This document shows, piece after piece, positions 27,079-36,273 of a stretch of DNA of 64,000 bases. The translations under genes were made by a program, and so were the position numbers. How positions within the stretch are numbered: the stretch's first letter is position 1; the number at the start of each line of letters is the position of its first letter. The notes below the pieces were generated by a model. It was not told the DNA's origin, searched no databases, and was given only the letters and a program-made list of their open reading frames with translations. Source of the DNA: Desulfovibrio sp. (lineage in GTDB: Bacteria; Desulfobacterota; Desulfovibrionia; Desulfovibrionales; Desulfovibrionaceae); NCBI GenBank assembly GCA_030145055.1, contig JAQYWK010000003.1:186001-250000 (forward strand), written 5' to 3'.

Positions 27079-28527
27079 CTAAATTCTCGCGCCGAGTTTA
27101 CGGTACAGTTTAATATACTCATCAGCCGAACGGTCCCATGTAAATTGTTTCCGCATGGCCCGGACAATCATCTTGTTCCACTCTTCCCTGTCATGCCACG
27201 CCTCAACAGCCTGACCTACTGCGGCTAGAAAAAGATCCCCATCCGGCTCCGCAAAGGTAAATCCGGTTGAATCATCGGCAGGATAAGGCGTAATAGTATC
27301 ACAAAGCCCTCCCACGGCGGTGGCAACAGGCGGCGTGCCGAATCTAAGAGCGTAAATCTGAGTGAGGCCACACGGTTCATAGCGAGAAGGCATCAGAAAT
27401 ATATCTGATCCGGCCTGAATTGCATGAGCTAAATCTTCAGTATATCCAATCTGCACGCTCATTCTTCCAGCATACTCTTCCATAAGTTCAAGGAGCTGTG
27501 CTTCATATGCAAGATTACCCTCACCAAGCACAACCAGTCCAACATCTTTTTTCATTAACTCAGGTATGAGTTCAATAAGCAGATCCACACCTTTCTGATC
27601 CCGTAAACGGCCTATAAAACCGAGGACGGGTTTATCTTCGAGGGCATCCGACATAAAAAAATCACGTAGCATGCTCTTCTTACATACCTGTTTCCCGCTG
27701 ATATCATCAGCCGAATAACAGCACGGCAAAAATTTATCTTCACACGGGTCCCACACATTGTAATCAGCGCCATTCAAAATGCCTTCAATTTTTCCACTAT
27801 GACTTGCTAAAAAATCTTCAAGCCCACAACCGAATTCTACTCCAAGTATTTCGTCCGCATAAGTAGGACTAACGGCAGTAACTGCGTCACTGTATGCAAT
27901 ACTTGCTTTAAGCATATTGAAATCGCCGTAAAACTCAGCACCATGCATTGACCAAGCTTCGGCAGGAAGACCGGATTCATGAAACAATCTTTCGGAAAAA
28001 CGACCTTGAAATGCTAGATTATGAATAGTCGCAACGGACTTAGTGTTCTTCCAAAAAGGATCAGTCAAACGTTCAAAATGTAAATAAGGCGGAACTAGCG
28101 CAGACTGCCAGTCGTGGGAATGAATAACAGCTGGCGGACTGGGCAGAAGTCTCGCCCATTTTAAAACAGCTTTGCAAAAGAATATAAATCTTTCACAATT
28201 GTCGAAATAGTCGCCGTTATGCGTATTGTAATAATGGCGACGATCAAAATATTCGCCTCTAGCTACAAAATAAACAGACATCCCATTATAATCCGTCTGA
28301 TAAATCTCTGCAGTCGTCGAAGGCCACGGATATCCCACAGGCAAATCGGAATAAACGAGCCTCAATTTATGACCGTCTAAATTCATGCGTCCATAAAAAG
28401 GTGTAATAACGGCCGTTTTAACCCCTTTTTCGTGAATACTTGGAGGTAACGCCCCCATAACATCGCCGAGTCCGCCTGTTTTTGAAAAAGGATACATTTC
28501 CGAAGTCACGTATAGAACGTCATGCAC
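27079..28527 (-). CDS. glgA: Glycogen synthase (ADP-glucose dependent)
   Basis: GlgA elongates alpha-1,4-glucan from ADP-glucose (GT5). The 482-residue protein has the donor motif [13 protein letters not shown] at about 16-28, [32 protein letters not shown] near 308 and the [19 protein letters not shown] motif. The start is a GTG at 28527, about ten bases after GGGAG. It opens the glg run and follows a Nudix gene by 20 bases, so all four may be co-transcribed. glgC is not present in this window. Confidence 0.95.
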   Translation of the reverse strand: MHDVLYVTSEMYPFSKTGGLGDVMGALPPSIHEKGVKTAVITPFYGRMNLDGHKLRLVYSDLPVGYPWPSTTAEIYQTDYNGMSVYFVARGEYFDRRHYYNTHNGDYFDNCERFIFFCKAVLKWARLLPSPPAVIHSHDWQSALVPPYLHFERLTDPFWKNTKSVATIHNLAFQGRFSERLFHESGLPAEAWSMHGAEFYGDFNMLKASIAYSDAVTAVSPTYADEILGVEFGCGLEDFLASHSGKIEGILNGADYNVWDPCEDKFLPCCYSADDISGKQVCKKSMLRDFFMSDALEDKPVLGFIGRLRDQKGVDLLIELIPELMKKDVGLVVLGEGNLAYEAQLLELMEEYAGRMSVQIGYTEDLAHAIQAGSDIFLMPSRYEPCGLTQIYALRFGTPPVATAVGGLCDTITPYPADDSTGFTFAEPDGDLFLAAVGQAVEAWHDREEWNKMIVRAMRKQFTWDRSADEYIKLYRKLGARI

Positions 28528-28547
28528 TGGGCTAGCTCCCTATTATT

Positions 28548-29036
28548 TTATGCCTGCTCAACTGAATTACTGACGGAAGCCGCTGCTTGCAACGCTAGAA
28601 CTCTTGTTGAAAAATCATTCAAAATATCTCTATGATCGAAAACTAATTCAGGTAAATCCCCAAACTGATAAAATTTTGCACGCCCCGCATCATCTCCCGC
28701 TTTTAAGCAATCAATGCAGCGAGCCACAGCGCTATAAGTAACACTTATGGTGTGCTGCCTTTCATCACGACACGGCATAGAGTAAACCCCGACAAGTCCG
28801 GTAAGCACAACATCAAGGTTAGTTTCTTCTTTTGCTTCCCGAACAGCGGCAAACTCAAGAGTTTCACCGTAATCAACAAATCCTCCGGGTAACGCCCAAC
28901 CCAGCGGCGGATTCTTCCGCTCAATCAACACCACTCCCTTACAGGGATCATATATAATGATATCGACAGTAGGAACCGGATTTCGGTATACAGCAACATC
29001 TTCTCCACAATGAGGACATGGCTTTGATCCGAGCAT
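28548..29036 (-). CDS. Nudix hydrolase with N-terminal CxxC
   Basis: A 162-residue Nudix enzyme. The full Nudix box is present ([20 protein letters not shown] then ET), which binds Mg and hydrolyses nucleoside diphosphate derivatives. The layout ([16 protein letters not shown]) is closest to ADP-ribose pyrophosphatases. A CPHCG at the N-terminus recalls the zinc ribbon of NudC-type proteins, but only one CxxC is seen. It precedes glgA by 20 bases, so ADP-ribose or ADP-glucose could be the substrate; that is inference from context. Confidence 0.87.
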   Translation of the reverse strand: MLGSKPCPHCGEDVAVYRNPVPTVDIIIYDPCKGVVLIERKNPPLGWALPGGFVDYGETLEFAAVREAKEETNLDVVLTGLVGVYSMPCRDERQHTISVTYSAVARCIDCLKAGDDAGRAKFYQFGDLPELVFDHRDILNDFSTRVLALQAAASVSNSVEQA

Positions 29037-29363
29037 ATTGAATAATCCTGATTAAAGTTCAAAGCAAAAAATTAGAAAAAACAAACAAATCAGATAAGTG
29101 GCAACTCGGCATAATTATTAACTCATATGCTTTTTCATTACAAGCGAATACGATTCTTTTTTATGAGATCAAACGACAACTAACTTTCTGCTGTTCAAAT
29201 TATTGAACTATCTAGTTATCCCTTGCACGCCAACGCTTTTGAACCTTTTTAAGTGAGCTGATTCATTATCGCAACAAAAAGTTAATAATCCAGCTTAAAT
29301 ACGCACGTATCACCAGAACAGTTACAACGGTGCGACTTTCCGGTGCTAACCATAGATACAAAA

Positions 29364-29462
29364 CGAAAAGCCCCACCGTTGATTATTCGGTGGGGCTATT
29401 TTTTCGATATTAATCTCAGCAAAAGAGTGAAGGTAATTAGAATATAGCAACACGCGTGCCAA
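29364..29462. repeat. 99-bp direct repeat, copy 1, with terminator hairpin
   Basis: Starts CGAAAAGCCCCACCG and ends CACGCGTGCCAA. The first 40 bases form a hairpin (GCCCCACCG with CGGTGGGGC) with T-rich flanks on both strands, so it can terminate in either direction. The right end carries the perfect 8-bp palindrome CACGCGTG. Copy 2 begins 515 bases downstream, has the same length without gaps, and differs at about five positions. Confidence 0.85.
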
Positions 29463-29652
29463 ATTATTAAAAAGAACAATTTGACACCCAAGCACTCGTA
29501 ATAACTAACATTACACAAAAACACGATTAGTCGTATATCTGTGTAAAAAGTTAAAAATTTTATACTTCATAATTAAAAACAGCAGATCCATTGGGTTTTG
29601 GGTTAAATTTTTTGAACCTCAACATGAAAACTGTTCGCGAAGATACTTTTGA

Positions 29653-29793
29653 TTTACCCAGGAACTTAGACTTAACCACCAGTTCTTAAAAAACTTCCCC
29701 GAGGACTTTAGCCATATTTTAGCACTTCAAGAGTGCAACGTTGTCGGCATTACAGATAGATTATCACAGGGGCTTGTAAAAATGGACAGGTAG
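29653..29793 (+). pseudogene. Possible gene remnant between the two 99-bp repeats
   Basis: A 46-codon open stretch bounded by stops reads like protein (QFLKNFPEDFSHILALQE, then CNVVGITDRLSQGLVKMDR). It has no start codon of its own. A short frame with an ATG at about 29622 (MKTVREDTFDLP) lies just upstream in another phase, as if a frameshift had split one gene. No family is recognised and it may be chance. Confidence 0.25.
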
Positions 29794-29878
29794 AAATAGG
29801 CCCGTAATTGAAGTTCCCATCGATAAGCATGTTCATGCACTTTTAGACTACTAAGTAGACAGTGGAGGGCTAGAAAAT

Positions 29879-29977
29879 CGAAAAGCCCCGCCGTTGATTA
29901 CTCGGTGGGGCTATTTTTTCGATATTTTTCTCAGCAAAAGAATGAAGGTAATTAGAATATAGCAACACGCGTGCCAA
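29879..29977. repeat. 99-bp direct repeat, copy 2, with terminator hairpin
   Basis: Same element as 29364-29462. The stem here is GCCCCGCCG with CGGTGGGGC, so the change at position 12 keeps pairing as G-U in one RNA strand. It ends with the same CACGCGTG palindrome. Confidence 0.85.
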
Positions 29978-30136
29978 GTTTTAAAAACCTCAAATTTAAA
30001 CTATAATCGCTTGATAATATTAACTTTTAATTCAAAATAATCTACAGCTGTATCGCCGCAAAAAGTACAACATTTTATACTCAAATAATGCATACCCTTT
30101 GTTTAAGCTGTTTCCAGTTAAATATTTTGTACCATC

Positions 30137-30175
30137 AAAAACAAAAAGGTCTGCTCCTTTAAAAAAGAGCAGACC
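30137..30175 (-). terminator. Terminator after tsaC
   Basis: GGTCTGCTC (30148-30156) pairs perfectly with GAGCAGACC (30167-30175). On the minus strand the stem is followed by TTTTTGTTTTTG. Confidence 0.9.
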
Positions 30176-30201
30176 CGATGAGGAAATTTAATATGAAAAG
30201 T

Positions 30202-30810
30202 TTAATCAATAATTGTAAATCCAGCCTGAGTTAGTGCGGAACGAGAAATCACTCCATCACGGAGAACTTTTACTCTGCCGTTAGGGAAAGGCTCTACTAC
30301 AGTGGACGGACTACCACCGCGAGGAGCGGGATTACCGTCAAAAACACCTTCTACCGAATCAGTTAATTCGCTATCAATATCCTCAAGCTTTTCAGCAGCA
30401 TCCTTACCGCTAAAATTAGCACTGGTTGCAATAAGCGGAGCGCGGGAAGAAAGACAAAGCTTGGAAGCAATAGGATGTTCACTCCACCGAACTGAGGTGT
30501 AACCACGTGAGTCCTTCACAGCAGACGGCAACTCACTGCGCGCTTCAACTAAAATAGACAAAGGTCCGGGCCAGAATACTTTTGCTAGTTTAAGCACATC
30601 AGGCGTCGCATATTTCGTAACAAGCTCAAGCTGTTCCATGCTACCAATGATAAGAGGTAGCGGTTTTGAAACGGGCCGTCCTTTTACCAAAGAAACACGA
30701 TTTGCAGCCCCCTCATCACGAGCATCAGCTCCAAGGGCAAAAAGAGTCTCGGTGGGGTAAATAATCACTCCGCCCGATCTAATTATTTTAACGGCGTCAA
30801 TATTGGTCAT
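30202..30810 (-). CDS. tsaC: L-threonylcarbamoyladenylate synthase (YrdC/Sua5 family)
   Basis: TsaC makes threonylcarbamoyl-AMP from threonine, bicarbonate and ATP for the t6A modification of ANN-decoding tRNAs. The 202-residue protein is the short YrdC-only form. It has GGVIIYPTETLFALGADA at about 13-30, KGRPVSKPLPLIIGS, TSVRWSEHP, PLIATSANFSG and GGSPSTVVEP. The ATG follows CGGAG. Interestingly mtaB, which acts on t6A later, is also in the window (49716-51014) but far away. Confidence 0.93.
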   Translation of the reverse strand: MTNIDAVKIIRSGGVIIYPTETLFALGADARDEGAANRVSLVKGRPVSKPLPLIIGSMEQLELVTKYATPDVLKLAKVFWPGPLSILVEARSELPSAVKDSRGYTSVRWSEHPIASKLCLSSRAPLIATSANFSGKDAAEKLEDIDSELTDSVEGVFDGNPAPRGGSPSTVVEPFPNGRVKVLRDGVISRSALTQAGFTIID

Positions 30811-30952
30811 CTTGATTCTCCGATCATTTCAGTACGTACGAAGCGAATACATATAACAGCTTTAAAGCGTATGTCCAACATCTTTTACAATGCGCAGAAA
30901 TAAAGTAGTAAAAAACCATATTGAGAACACGAAACGCCGTATGGAGAAATTG

Positions 30953-32617
30953 ATGCCCCCTCAAAACCCTGAATTTACCACTTCTGATGTCAAACTTTTT
31001 TTGAATGAAATGAAAAATGCGGTTCCATTGTGGGTTCTTGGGACCGAAGAATACTCGCATCAATGCGAACTTATTAATACATTTCAGCGCCTTTCAGATT
31101 CAAAACCTTTTTTTACGATTCCATGCCGCGAAATAGCGCGCTTAATATGGATGCAGAATCCACTAAATAACTATGCCGCACAAAAGTTTTCACAACTGAG
31201 TGATATAAACACTCCTGATGAACTCAAAAAATTAATTAATTACATTTCCGCTATAAATATGAACTGTGTTCCTGTTGAAGATTTAGACATTCTGCTTCAA
31301 ACAGGCGATAATCCTTTGATAATTAAGCACCTTTTCCCTTTATTGCGCGGACCAGAAGGAATAGCGTTCCTAGCCCACTCATGGGACATGCTACTACGCT
31401 TAGGTAGTGCCGAATTAGTAAAGTCAGCGTTAGAAATGACCAACTGGAACGACCAGTTAACCCCTTTAAAACATAGGTTGTATGCGCAGTATAGTTTTTT
31501 GTACCGACCTCCATACGAAGCGTTGGACTCGGTTGAAAAGCTTGATGGTAACATATGGGGGCAGTGGAAAGAGTACATTAAGTGCGAGCTCTTATTAAAA
31601 ATCGACGCAAATGATGAGGCTATAGCCACCCTTTCCGCGCTCTGGAAGAATAATATCTGGAATTTAAACTGGGGGCTAAAACTTCACGCATTACTAAACC
31701 CCATTGATACATCAAATATTTTAGATTTATCGGATGAAGTTTCAATTCTGATGTACTCATGGAACAACGGGAACCTGATAGACAATACTCTTAAAAACGT
31801 AGCCGGATCAAATATAGGTAGGGCAAAAGTTTTCGCCCTTAACAATGGATCAAGCGACAACACGGGGGACGTAGTCCAAACAGCCGGAAAACTCTTTCAG
31901 GAGGGGCAATATGATTCAATTCAGTTGCCCGTAAATGTAGGAGCTCCTGCGGCTAGGAACTGGCTGCTTGCAGAACCGGAAGTCCGCAAAGGCAAATGGG
32001 CCGTATTTTTGGATGACGATGTTGAATTGCCGGAAAACTGGCTTGAAGAATTACTTGCAACCGCAAAAACATATGGAAACCCGGGAGCAGTAGGCTGCCG
32101 GATTACATCGACCGCAAAGCCTACATCTCTTCAATCAGCAGATTACCACATGCTACCGCCCGGAATCGGGGAATCTCAGATCGAAGGTTTAACCGAAAGA
32201 ATTATGATTTTTAATAATTGCGGATCGAATTTTGATTACGGACAATTTTCATATACCCGTCCGGCTATGCACGTCTCAGGATGCTGCCATATGCTGAACC
32301 TTGAAGCCATCAATAAGAGTGGACCATTTGACGTCCGCTTCAGTCCTACTCAGTTCGATGACCTTGAGCGTGATTTACGACATTATCTGGATGGGCATGA
32401 ACACATATATGCAGGCCAGCTTCGCATAGGGCACATTCAGCATTCAAGTCTGGCAAAAGCAAGTAACATGCGCGGTATGGCGCAGGTTTTCGGCAACAAG
32501 ATTAAGTTAGAGAGCAAGTTTAGCGAAGCTGACGTCGAAAAGATGTTCTCAAAAGACTTAATATCCCTCTGGACGGATACAGAAGCCAAATGGAGAGAAC
32601 TGGCGACCCATCTCTAA
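30953..32617 (+). CDS. Family 2 glycosyltransferase with a long N-terminal helical domain
   Basis: A protein of about 554 residues. The C-terminal half is a GT2 (GT-A fold) domain: LMYSWNNGNLIDNTLKNV, FALNNGSSDNTGD, NVGAPAARNWLL, the DXD-type site FLDDDVELP, and an acceptor region with CCHMLNLEA. The N-terminal part of about 260 residues is helical and has no family I recognise. The ATG at 30953 follows GGAG; an in-frame ATG at 30890 has no ribosome site. No membrane segment is seen. The 3' end overlaps trmH (opposite strand) by 4 bases. Flagellin, LPS or pilin glycosylation are all possible. Confidence 0.8.
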   Translation: MPPQNPEFTTSDVKLFLNEMKNAVPLWVLGTEEYSHQCELINTFQRLSDSKPFFTIPCREIARLIWMQNPLNNYAAQKFSQLSDINTPDELKKLINYISAINMNCVPVEDLDILLQTGDNPLIIKHLFPLLRGPEGIAFLAHSWDMLLRLGSAELVKSALEMTNWNDQLTPLKHRLYAQYSFLYRPPYEALDSVEKLDGNIWGQWKEYIKCELLLKIDANDEAIATLSALWKNNIWNLNWGLKLHALLNPIDTSNILDLSDEVSILMYSWNNGNLIDNTLKNVAGSNIGRAKVFALNNGSSDNTGDVVQTAGKLFQEGQYDSIQLPVNVGAPAARNWLLAEPEVRKGKWAVFLDDDVELPENWLEELLATAKTYGNPGAVGCRITSTAKPTSLQSADYHMLPPGIGESQIEGLTERIMIFNNCGSNFDYGQFSYTRPAMHVSGCCHMLNLEAINKSGPFDVRFSPTQFDDLERDLRHYLDGHEHIYAGQLRIGHIQHSSLAKASNMRGMAQVFGNKIKLESKFSEADVEKMFSKDLISLWTDTEAKWRELATHL

Positions 32618-33204
32618 CGGGTAAGCCAATCATCTACGAACCCTTCCATCTCTTCCGTTGGAAAAGAAGGTGAATCGTACATGCCCTTAGCATATCTCTG
32701 CGAAAAACCGTGATACAAAATTAAGGCTGCTGCAACAGAGACATTAAAGCTCTGAATCATGCCCTGCATGGGGATATAAACTTCATCAGGCACGAGCTCA
32801 GCAAGTTCGGGGGCTGTTCCGCTATGTTCATTACTGAGAATAACCGCAGAGGGAACGCTTAAATCAAAGTCCATCAACGGTCGTGCGCTTTCTGAAAAAC
32901 CGGTTCTAAGAACCTGATAACCTTGTTCTCTTAGTGAACCGACCATTTTGACAGGATCAGTATGCTTAGTACTCTCTACCCATTTTTTACCAGAAGCCGA
33001 AGTTTTATTAGCAAAATCCGGCCACTGGGCAGTGGTATAATACAAATGAATACCATAAACGCCAAACGCATCACAACTACGCAAAATAGCGGACACATTA
33101 TGTGGATCCCAAACATTATCAACGATAAGGGTTAGATCCTTCTGGCGCTTTTCTAGCACTTCCCTAATTCTGGCTTCTCTTTGAGGTGTTCTCTTCTTTT
33201 CCAT
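32614..33204 (-). CDS. trmH: tRNA/rRNA 2'-O-ribose methyltransferase, TrmH (SpoU) family
   Basis: SPOUT-class methyltransferase of 196 residues. The three SpoU motifs are visible: DNVWDPHNVSAILRSCDAFG (motif 1), LSNEHSGTAPEL (motif 2) and IPMQGMIQSFNVSVAAA (motif 3, the trefoil knot cofactor site). The long motif 1 and short C-terminus resemble TrmH, which methylates G18 of tRNAs; an rRNA target is not excluded. The start codon lies in ATGG with a weak ribosome site. Confidence 0.87.
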   Translation of the reverse strand: MEKKRTPQREARIREVLEKRQKDLTLIVDNVWDPHNVSAILRSCDAFGVYGIHLYYTTAQWPDFANKTSASGKKWVESTKHTDPVKMVGSLREQGYQVLRTGFSESARPLMDFDLSVPSAVILSNEHSGTAPELAELVPDEVYIPMQGMIQSFNVSVAAALILYHGFSQRYAKGMYDSPSFPTEEMEGFVDDWLTR

Positions 33205-33298
33205 GGCGCATTAACTACTCAACCTTTCCACAGTTTGCAAGTAAAGCCGTAAAGTTCAGTTTTAACAGTGAAATTATTTATTAATTAATTAATAATTA

Positions 33299-33328
33299 TT
33301 GACTATATATTGATTAAAAAAACACTAT
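33299..33328 (+). promoter_or_regulatory. Candidate promoter of the CheY/Hpt/CheA-like operon
   Basis: TTGACT at 33299-33304 and CACTAT at 33323-33328 are 18 bases apart in very AT-rich sequence, about 40 bases before the first gene. A TATAAT at 33339-33344 has no well-spaced -35 box. Confidence 0.4.
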
Positions 33329-33368
33329 GTGTAAGTATTATAATATAATTTCATTAATGGAGGCTTTA

Positions 33369-33770
33369 ATGAGAGCGCTAATCGCCGAGGATGAATTTGT
33401 CGGCAGAAAACTTATTTCGACGTTTCTTTCACCGCTTTTTGAGATTGATATTACAGTAAATGGAAAAGAAGCTTTAGAAGCATTTAAGATAGCTTTCAAA
33501 GAAGGAAAGCCTTATAAACTGATTTTTATGGACATCATGATGCCTGAAATGGACGGCCTTACTGCCCTTGATGCAATCCGAAAGTTTGAAACAGAGAATA
33601 AAGTTCTAAGCAAAGATACAGTTAAGGTGTTCATGACGACTGCAATAGATGACCCTAAAACGGTAATTCGCTCGTTCCATGATCTTGAAGCTTCAGCGTT
33701 TCTAGTAAAGCCTCTGTTAAAAGAAAAACTTTACGAAGAATTAGAAAAAATAGGCCTCCTAAATAAGTAA
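33369..33770 (+). CDS. CheY-like response regulator (single receiver domain)
   Basis: A 133-residue stand-alone receiver. The acidic pair is in LIAEDEFVG and the phosphoacceptor Asp in FMDIMMPEMDG. The Thr switch (VFMTTA) and the Lys in AFLVKP are also present. There is no output domain, so it acts by protein contact, as CheY does. The ATG at 33369 sits five bases after GGAGG; upstream in-frame ATGs at 33327 and 33357 lack a site. It is the first gene of a three-gene signalling operon with a separate Hpt protein and a CheA-like kinase. Confidence 0.92.
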   Translation: MRALIAEDEFVGRKLISTFLSPLFEIDITVNGKEALEAFKIAFKEGKPYKLIFMDIMMPEMDGLTALDAIRKFETENKVLSKDTVKVFMTTAIDDPKTVIRSFHDLEASAFLVKPLLKEKLYEELEKIGLLNK

Positions 33771-33793
33771 TATCGGGTTTCACGGAGCTACAG

Positions 33794-34543
33794 ATGAGCG
33801 ATGACGATTCATTAGTTGAAGAATTCTTTTCAGAAGTTAATGATAAATATTACCCTCAAGTCCTTGAGGGGATTGACCTTCTCGACGAAGAACAAATAGA
33901 AGAAGGTATTGAGATTCTCTCGCGCCCGTTGCACACAATTAAAGGTGTAACAGGTTTTATGACAGGCTTTGAGCCTGCGTCTGGCTTTACTCACAAAGTT
34001 GAAAGCTTTCTGAAAAAAATGGAATCGGGCGAGGTCGGAAGAAAACTTCCGCAAATAGCATTAGCCATTGAATCTGTTAACTCAATATTTATCCTCATTG
34101 AACAACTGCGAAATACTGGAACTTATGACCAAGAATTTACATCATCCATCGAAAGTAGACTTTTAGAAGAAGGTAAAGCTGTTGCAGGACCTGTCGACAG
34201 CGGACTGAACCCTATAGAAATTGAGTCGATAGACGGTACTGAAATTATAAGCCTTGCAGTCAACAGACTTTACCTTGCCAGCCAGCGCAATCCCGTCAAA
34301 GAAGTATTGCAGGGAATTGAAACCGGCAGCCGAGTTCTTTTTGACTTCAGCAACACTCTCTCCGTAGGTTCATCTCTTTTTGAAGTTATTGCCTCATTTT
34401 CCCAAGACCTTGAAATTGGAATCGTTGGCATGAACAGTTTATGCTCAGCCAATTTTCACACTTGGGGATTTTCGAGACACCTCACAGAGTATGACAATAA
34501 AGAATCTTTCATTTCGAACAATCTTTCTGGAGCAAATGTATAA
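33794..34543 (+). CDS. Stand-alone Hpt protein with a C-terminal STAS-like domain
   Basis: A 249-residue protein. The N-terminal 1-115 is an Hpt/CheA-P1 domain with the phosphoacceptor site RPLHTIKGVTGFM (His47). It ends in helices that close the four-helix bundle (HKVESFLKKMESGEV). Residues about 150-245 (GSRVLFDFSNTLSVGSS then LEIGIVGMNSL) have an alternating pattern like STAS domains; this second assignment is weaker. The stop TAATG overlaps the kinase start by one base, so the two proteins are made in step. It probably provides in trans the histidine the kinase lacks. Confidence 0.83.
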   Translation: MSDDDSLVEEFFSEVNDKYYPQVLEGIDLLDEEQIEEGIEILSRPLHTIKGVTGFMTGFEPASGFTHKVESFLKKMESGEVGRKLPQIALAIESVNSIFILIEQLRNTGTYDQEFTSSIESRLLEEGKAVAGPVDSGLNPIEIESIDGTEIISLAVNRLYLASQRNPVKEVLQGIETGSRVLFDFSNTLSVGSSLFEVIASFSQDLEIGIVGMNSLCSANFHTWGFSRHLTEYDNKESFISNNLSGANV

Positions 34544-36273
34544 TGAAAGACAGTATAGCAAGCTGTATTGAAGATATACAAGAGACTATTATCAATCTGG
34601 AACAAGGCTCCGGAGATATTAACAATATCATGCAAACCCTTGGTCTTGCGAATGTAAAAATACCATCTGCGCAGGTTATAGCTTTGCTCGACATGTTGGC
34701 AGACGGCATAACCCCCGTGACGTCGGACTTAGTAACAACTCTACTTGAAATCACCGAAGCTCAGAAAAAATTATTTTTCTGCATTGCAGGACTTTTGGAT
34801 AAAGGAGCCGCGCCTGTTGACTGCAAAACCAAGGAAATTGTAGCCGAACCAGTTCTAAAAGTAGATCTCGCTCAGACTGAAGCCGCAGATCTTGACGCAT
34901 TTGAACAACTCATGGCTAAAGAATCCGGGGAAATAGCGGACGAAACTCTAACCGATGAGAATCAGCCGCAAGAAGAAATAAAAACCGAAGAGCCTCAGGT
35001 TTCAGTTGCAGCTTCGCAGATCAAATCAGAAGAGAAAACTGAAAAAGTAGCACAGTCAAAATCTAAGAAAAAAGACAAATCACAAGCAATATCTTCAATC
35101 CGCGTTTCAACGCAGCAGCTTGATTCTATCATCGAGCTTGTCGGTAAACTGATGGTTACACATGCTGTGATAGCACAGACCGGAACCGACAATATGGCTA
35201 AAATTTCCGTAAGCCTCGGCGAGCTTGATAAAGTAATCCGAAGCCTGCAATCTGAAGTGGATGAAATAAGACTTGTTCCTTTAAAACAGATCTTTATGCC
35301 CATGCACAGACTCGTTAAGAGCACATCCCAAAAACTAGGCAAAAGAATTAAGTTTAATGTCACAGGCGAAGAACTGGCTCTTGATAAAACAATTGTCGAA
35401 TGTCTTAACGAACCCCTCGTCCACCTGCTCAGAAATGCACTTGACCATGGGATTGAGTCTACCGAAGACCGCCAAATGTGCGGAAAGGATGAATCAGGAA
35501 CTGTCAGCCTTTGCGCAAGCAGAAAAGGCGAATTCGCCTACATCGAAATAATTGATGACGGTAAAGGACTTGATTCAGAAGTTTTACTTTCAAAGGCTCT
35601 TGAACGTGGACTCGCCGACCCGGAAAAGCAATATACCGAAGAAGAAATTTTCGAGTTTATCCTCCAATCAGGATTCTCAACAGCTGATGCAGTGACCGAC
35701 ATATCAGGCCGCGGAGTAGGGATGGATGCGGTTGTAAGCTCTATTCAGAACACTCTTGATGGTAAAGTTTCTATTAAAAGTAAACTGGGTAAAGGATCAA
35801 CTTTCACCATTGCCATTCCTCTAAGCCGATCTGTTAATGAAGGTATTGTTGACGCGCTGATTACCTCTGTAAACTCCGAAATCTTTATTTTCCCAAGTCG
35901 CGAAGTTCTCGAAGTATACGAACCGAACCTGAAAGAATTTGCCCTTCTGCCAGACGGACGCGAAACTGTTTCTGTTAGGGGCAAGATTCACCCGCTAATA
36001 CGGATGCATACTGTCTTTGATTATCCTCAACCACCCGAAGGGCAGCTTTCAAAAGTAATCCTAGTGAAACTTGGAAAAAACAGCGCGGCAATACTTGTAG
36101 ACGATGTTTTGCGCCAGCAAAAAGCTGTTGTTACCGGGTTCACTTTGCCTGTAAACACCATCTACAAACTCCCCATACTCGGCTTCGGAATGATGGGAGA
36201 AAATGACGCATTGGTTGTAGACACTGAGACATTAATCAATACTCAGTTGGGACTAAGCGAGGCTGGAGTATAA
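34543..36273 (+). CDS. CheA-like histidine kinase with a degenerate P1 domain
   Basis: A 576-residue CheA-type kinase. Residues 1-95 resemble a P1 four-helix bundle, but the usual HTLKG phosphoacceptor site is replaced by IMQTLGLANV near 29-38, so the His is lost. A charged linker follows (105-180), then P3 dimerisation (SSIRVSTQQLDSIIELVGKL). The P4 ATPase has HLLRNALDHGIES (N box), DDGKGLD (G1), GRGVGMDAV (G2) and GKGSTFTI. The CheW-like P5 ends the protein. No P2 is evident. No receptor, CheR, CheB or CheW gene is adjacent, so it looks like an alternative-function system rather than classic chemotaxis. Confidence 0.9.
   Translation: MKDSIASCIEDIQETIINLEQGSGDINNIMQTLGLANVKIPSAQVIALLDMLADGITPVTSDLVTTLLEITEAQKKLFFCIAGLLDKGAAPVDCKTKEIVAEPVLKVDLAQTEAADLDAFEQLMAKESGEIADETLTDENQPQEEIKTEEPQVSVAASQIKSEEKTEKVAQSKSKKKDKSQAISSIRVSTQQLDSIIELVGKLMVTHAVIAQTGTDNMAKISVSLGELDKVIRSLQSEVDEIRLVPLKQIFMPMHRLVKSTSQKLGKRIKFNVTGEELALDKTIVECLNEPLVHLLRNALDHGIESTEDRQMCGKDESGTVSLCASRKGEFAYIEIIDDGKGLDSEVLLSKALERGLADPEKQYTEEEIFEFILQSGFSTADAVTDISGRGVGMDAVVSSIQNTLDGKVSIKSKLGKGSTFTIAIPLSRSVNEGIVDALITSVNSEIFIFPSREVLEVYEPNLKEFALLPDGRETVSVRGKIHPLIRMHTVFDYPQPPEGQLSKVILVKLGKNSAAILVDDVLRQQKAVVTGFTLPVNTIYKLPILGFGMMGENDALVVDTETLINTQLGLSEAGV

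Larger units (their letters stand above)
29037..30136. other. Long gap of 1.1 kb with a duplicated element and no intact gene
   Basis: No frame with a ribosome site of useful length is present on either strand. The gap holds two 99-bp repeats (29364-29462, 29879-29977), each with a terminator hairpin at its left end, and a decayed-looking coding stretch between them. The region left of the first repeat (about 29200-29363) could encode a small RNA ending at that hairpin; GGTGCGACTTTCCGGTGC near 29330 can fold locally. I see no clear promoter. Confidence 0.5.

Noticed and set aside
29364-29977. Insertion sequence with terminal repeats
   Set aside because: The repeats are direct, not inverted, no transposase is present between them and no target duplication is visible. 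They are reported as a duplicated element instead.
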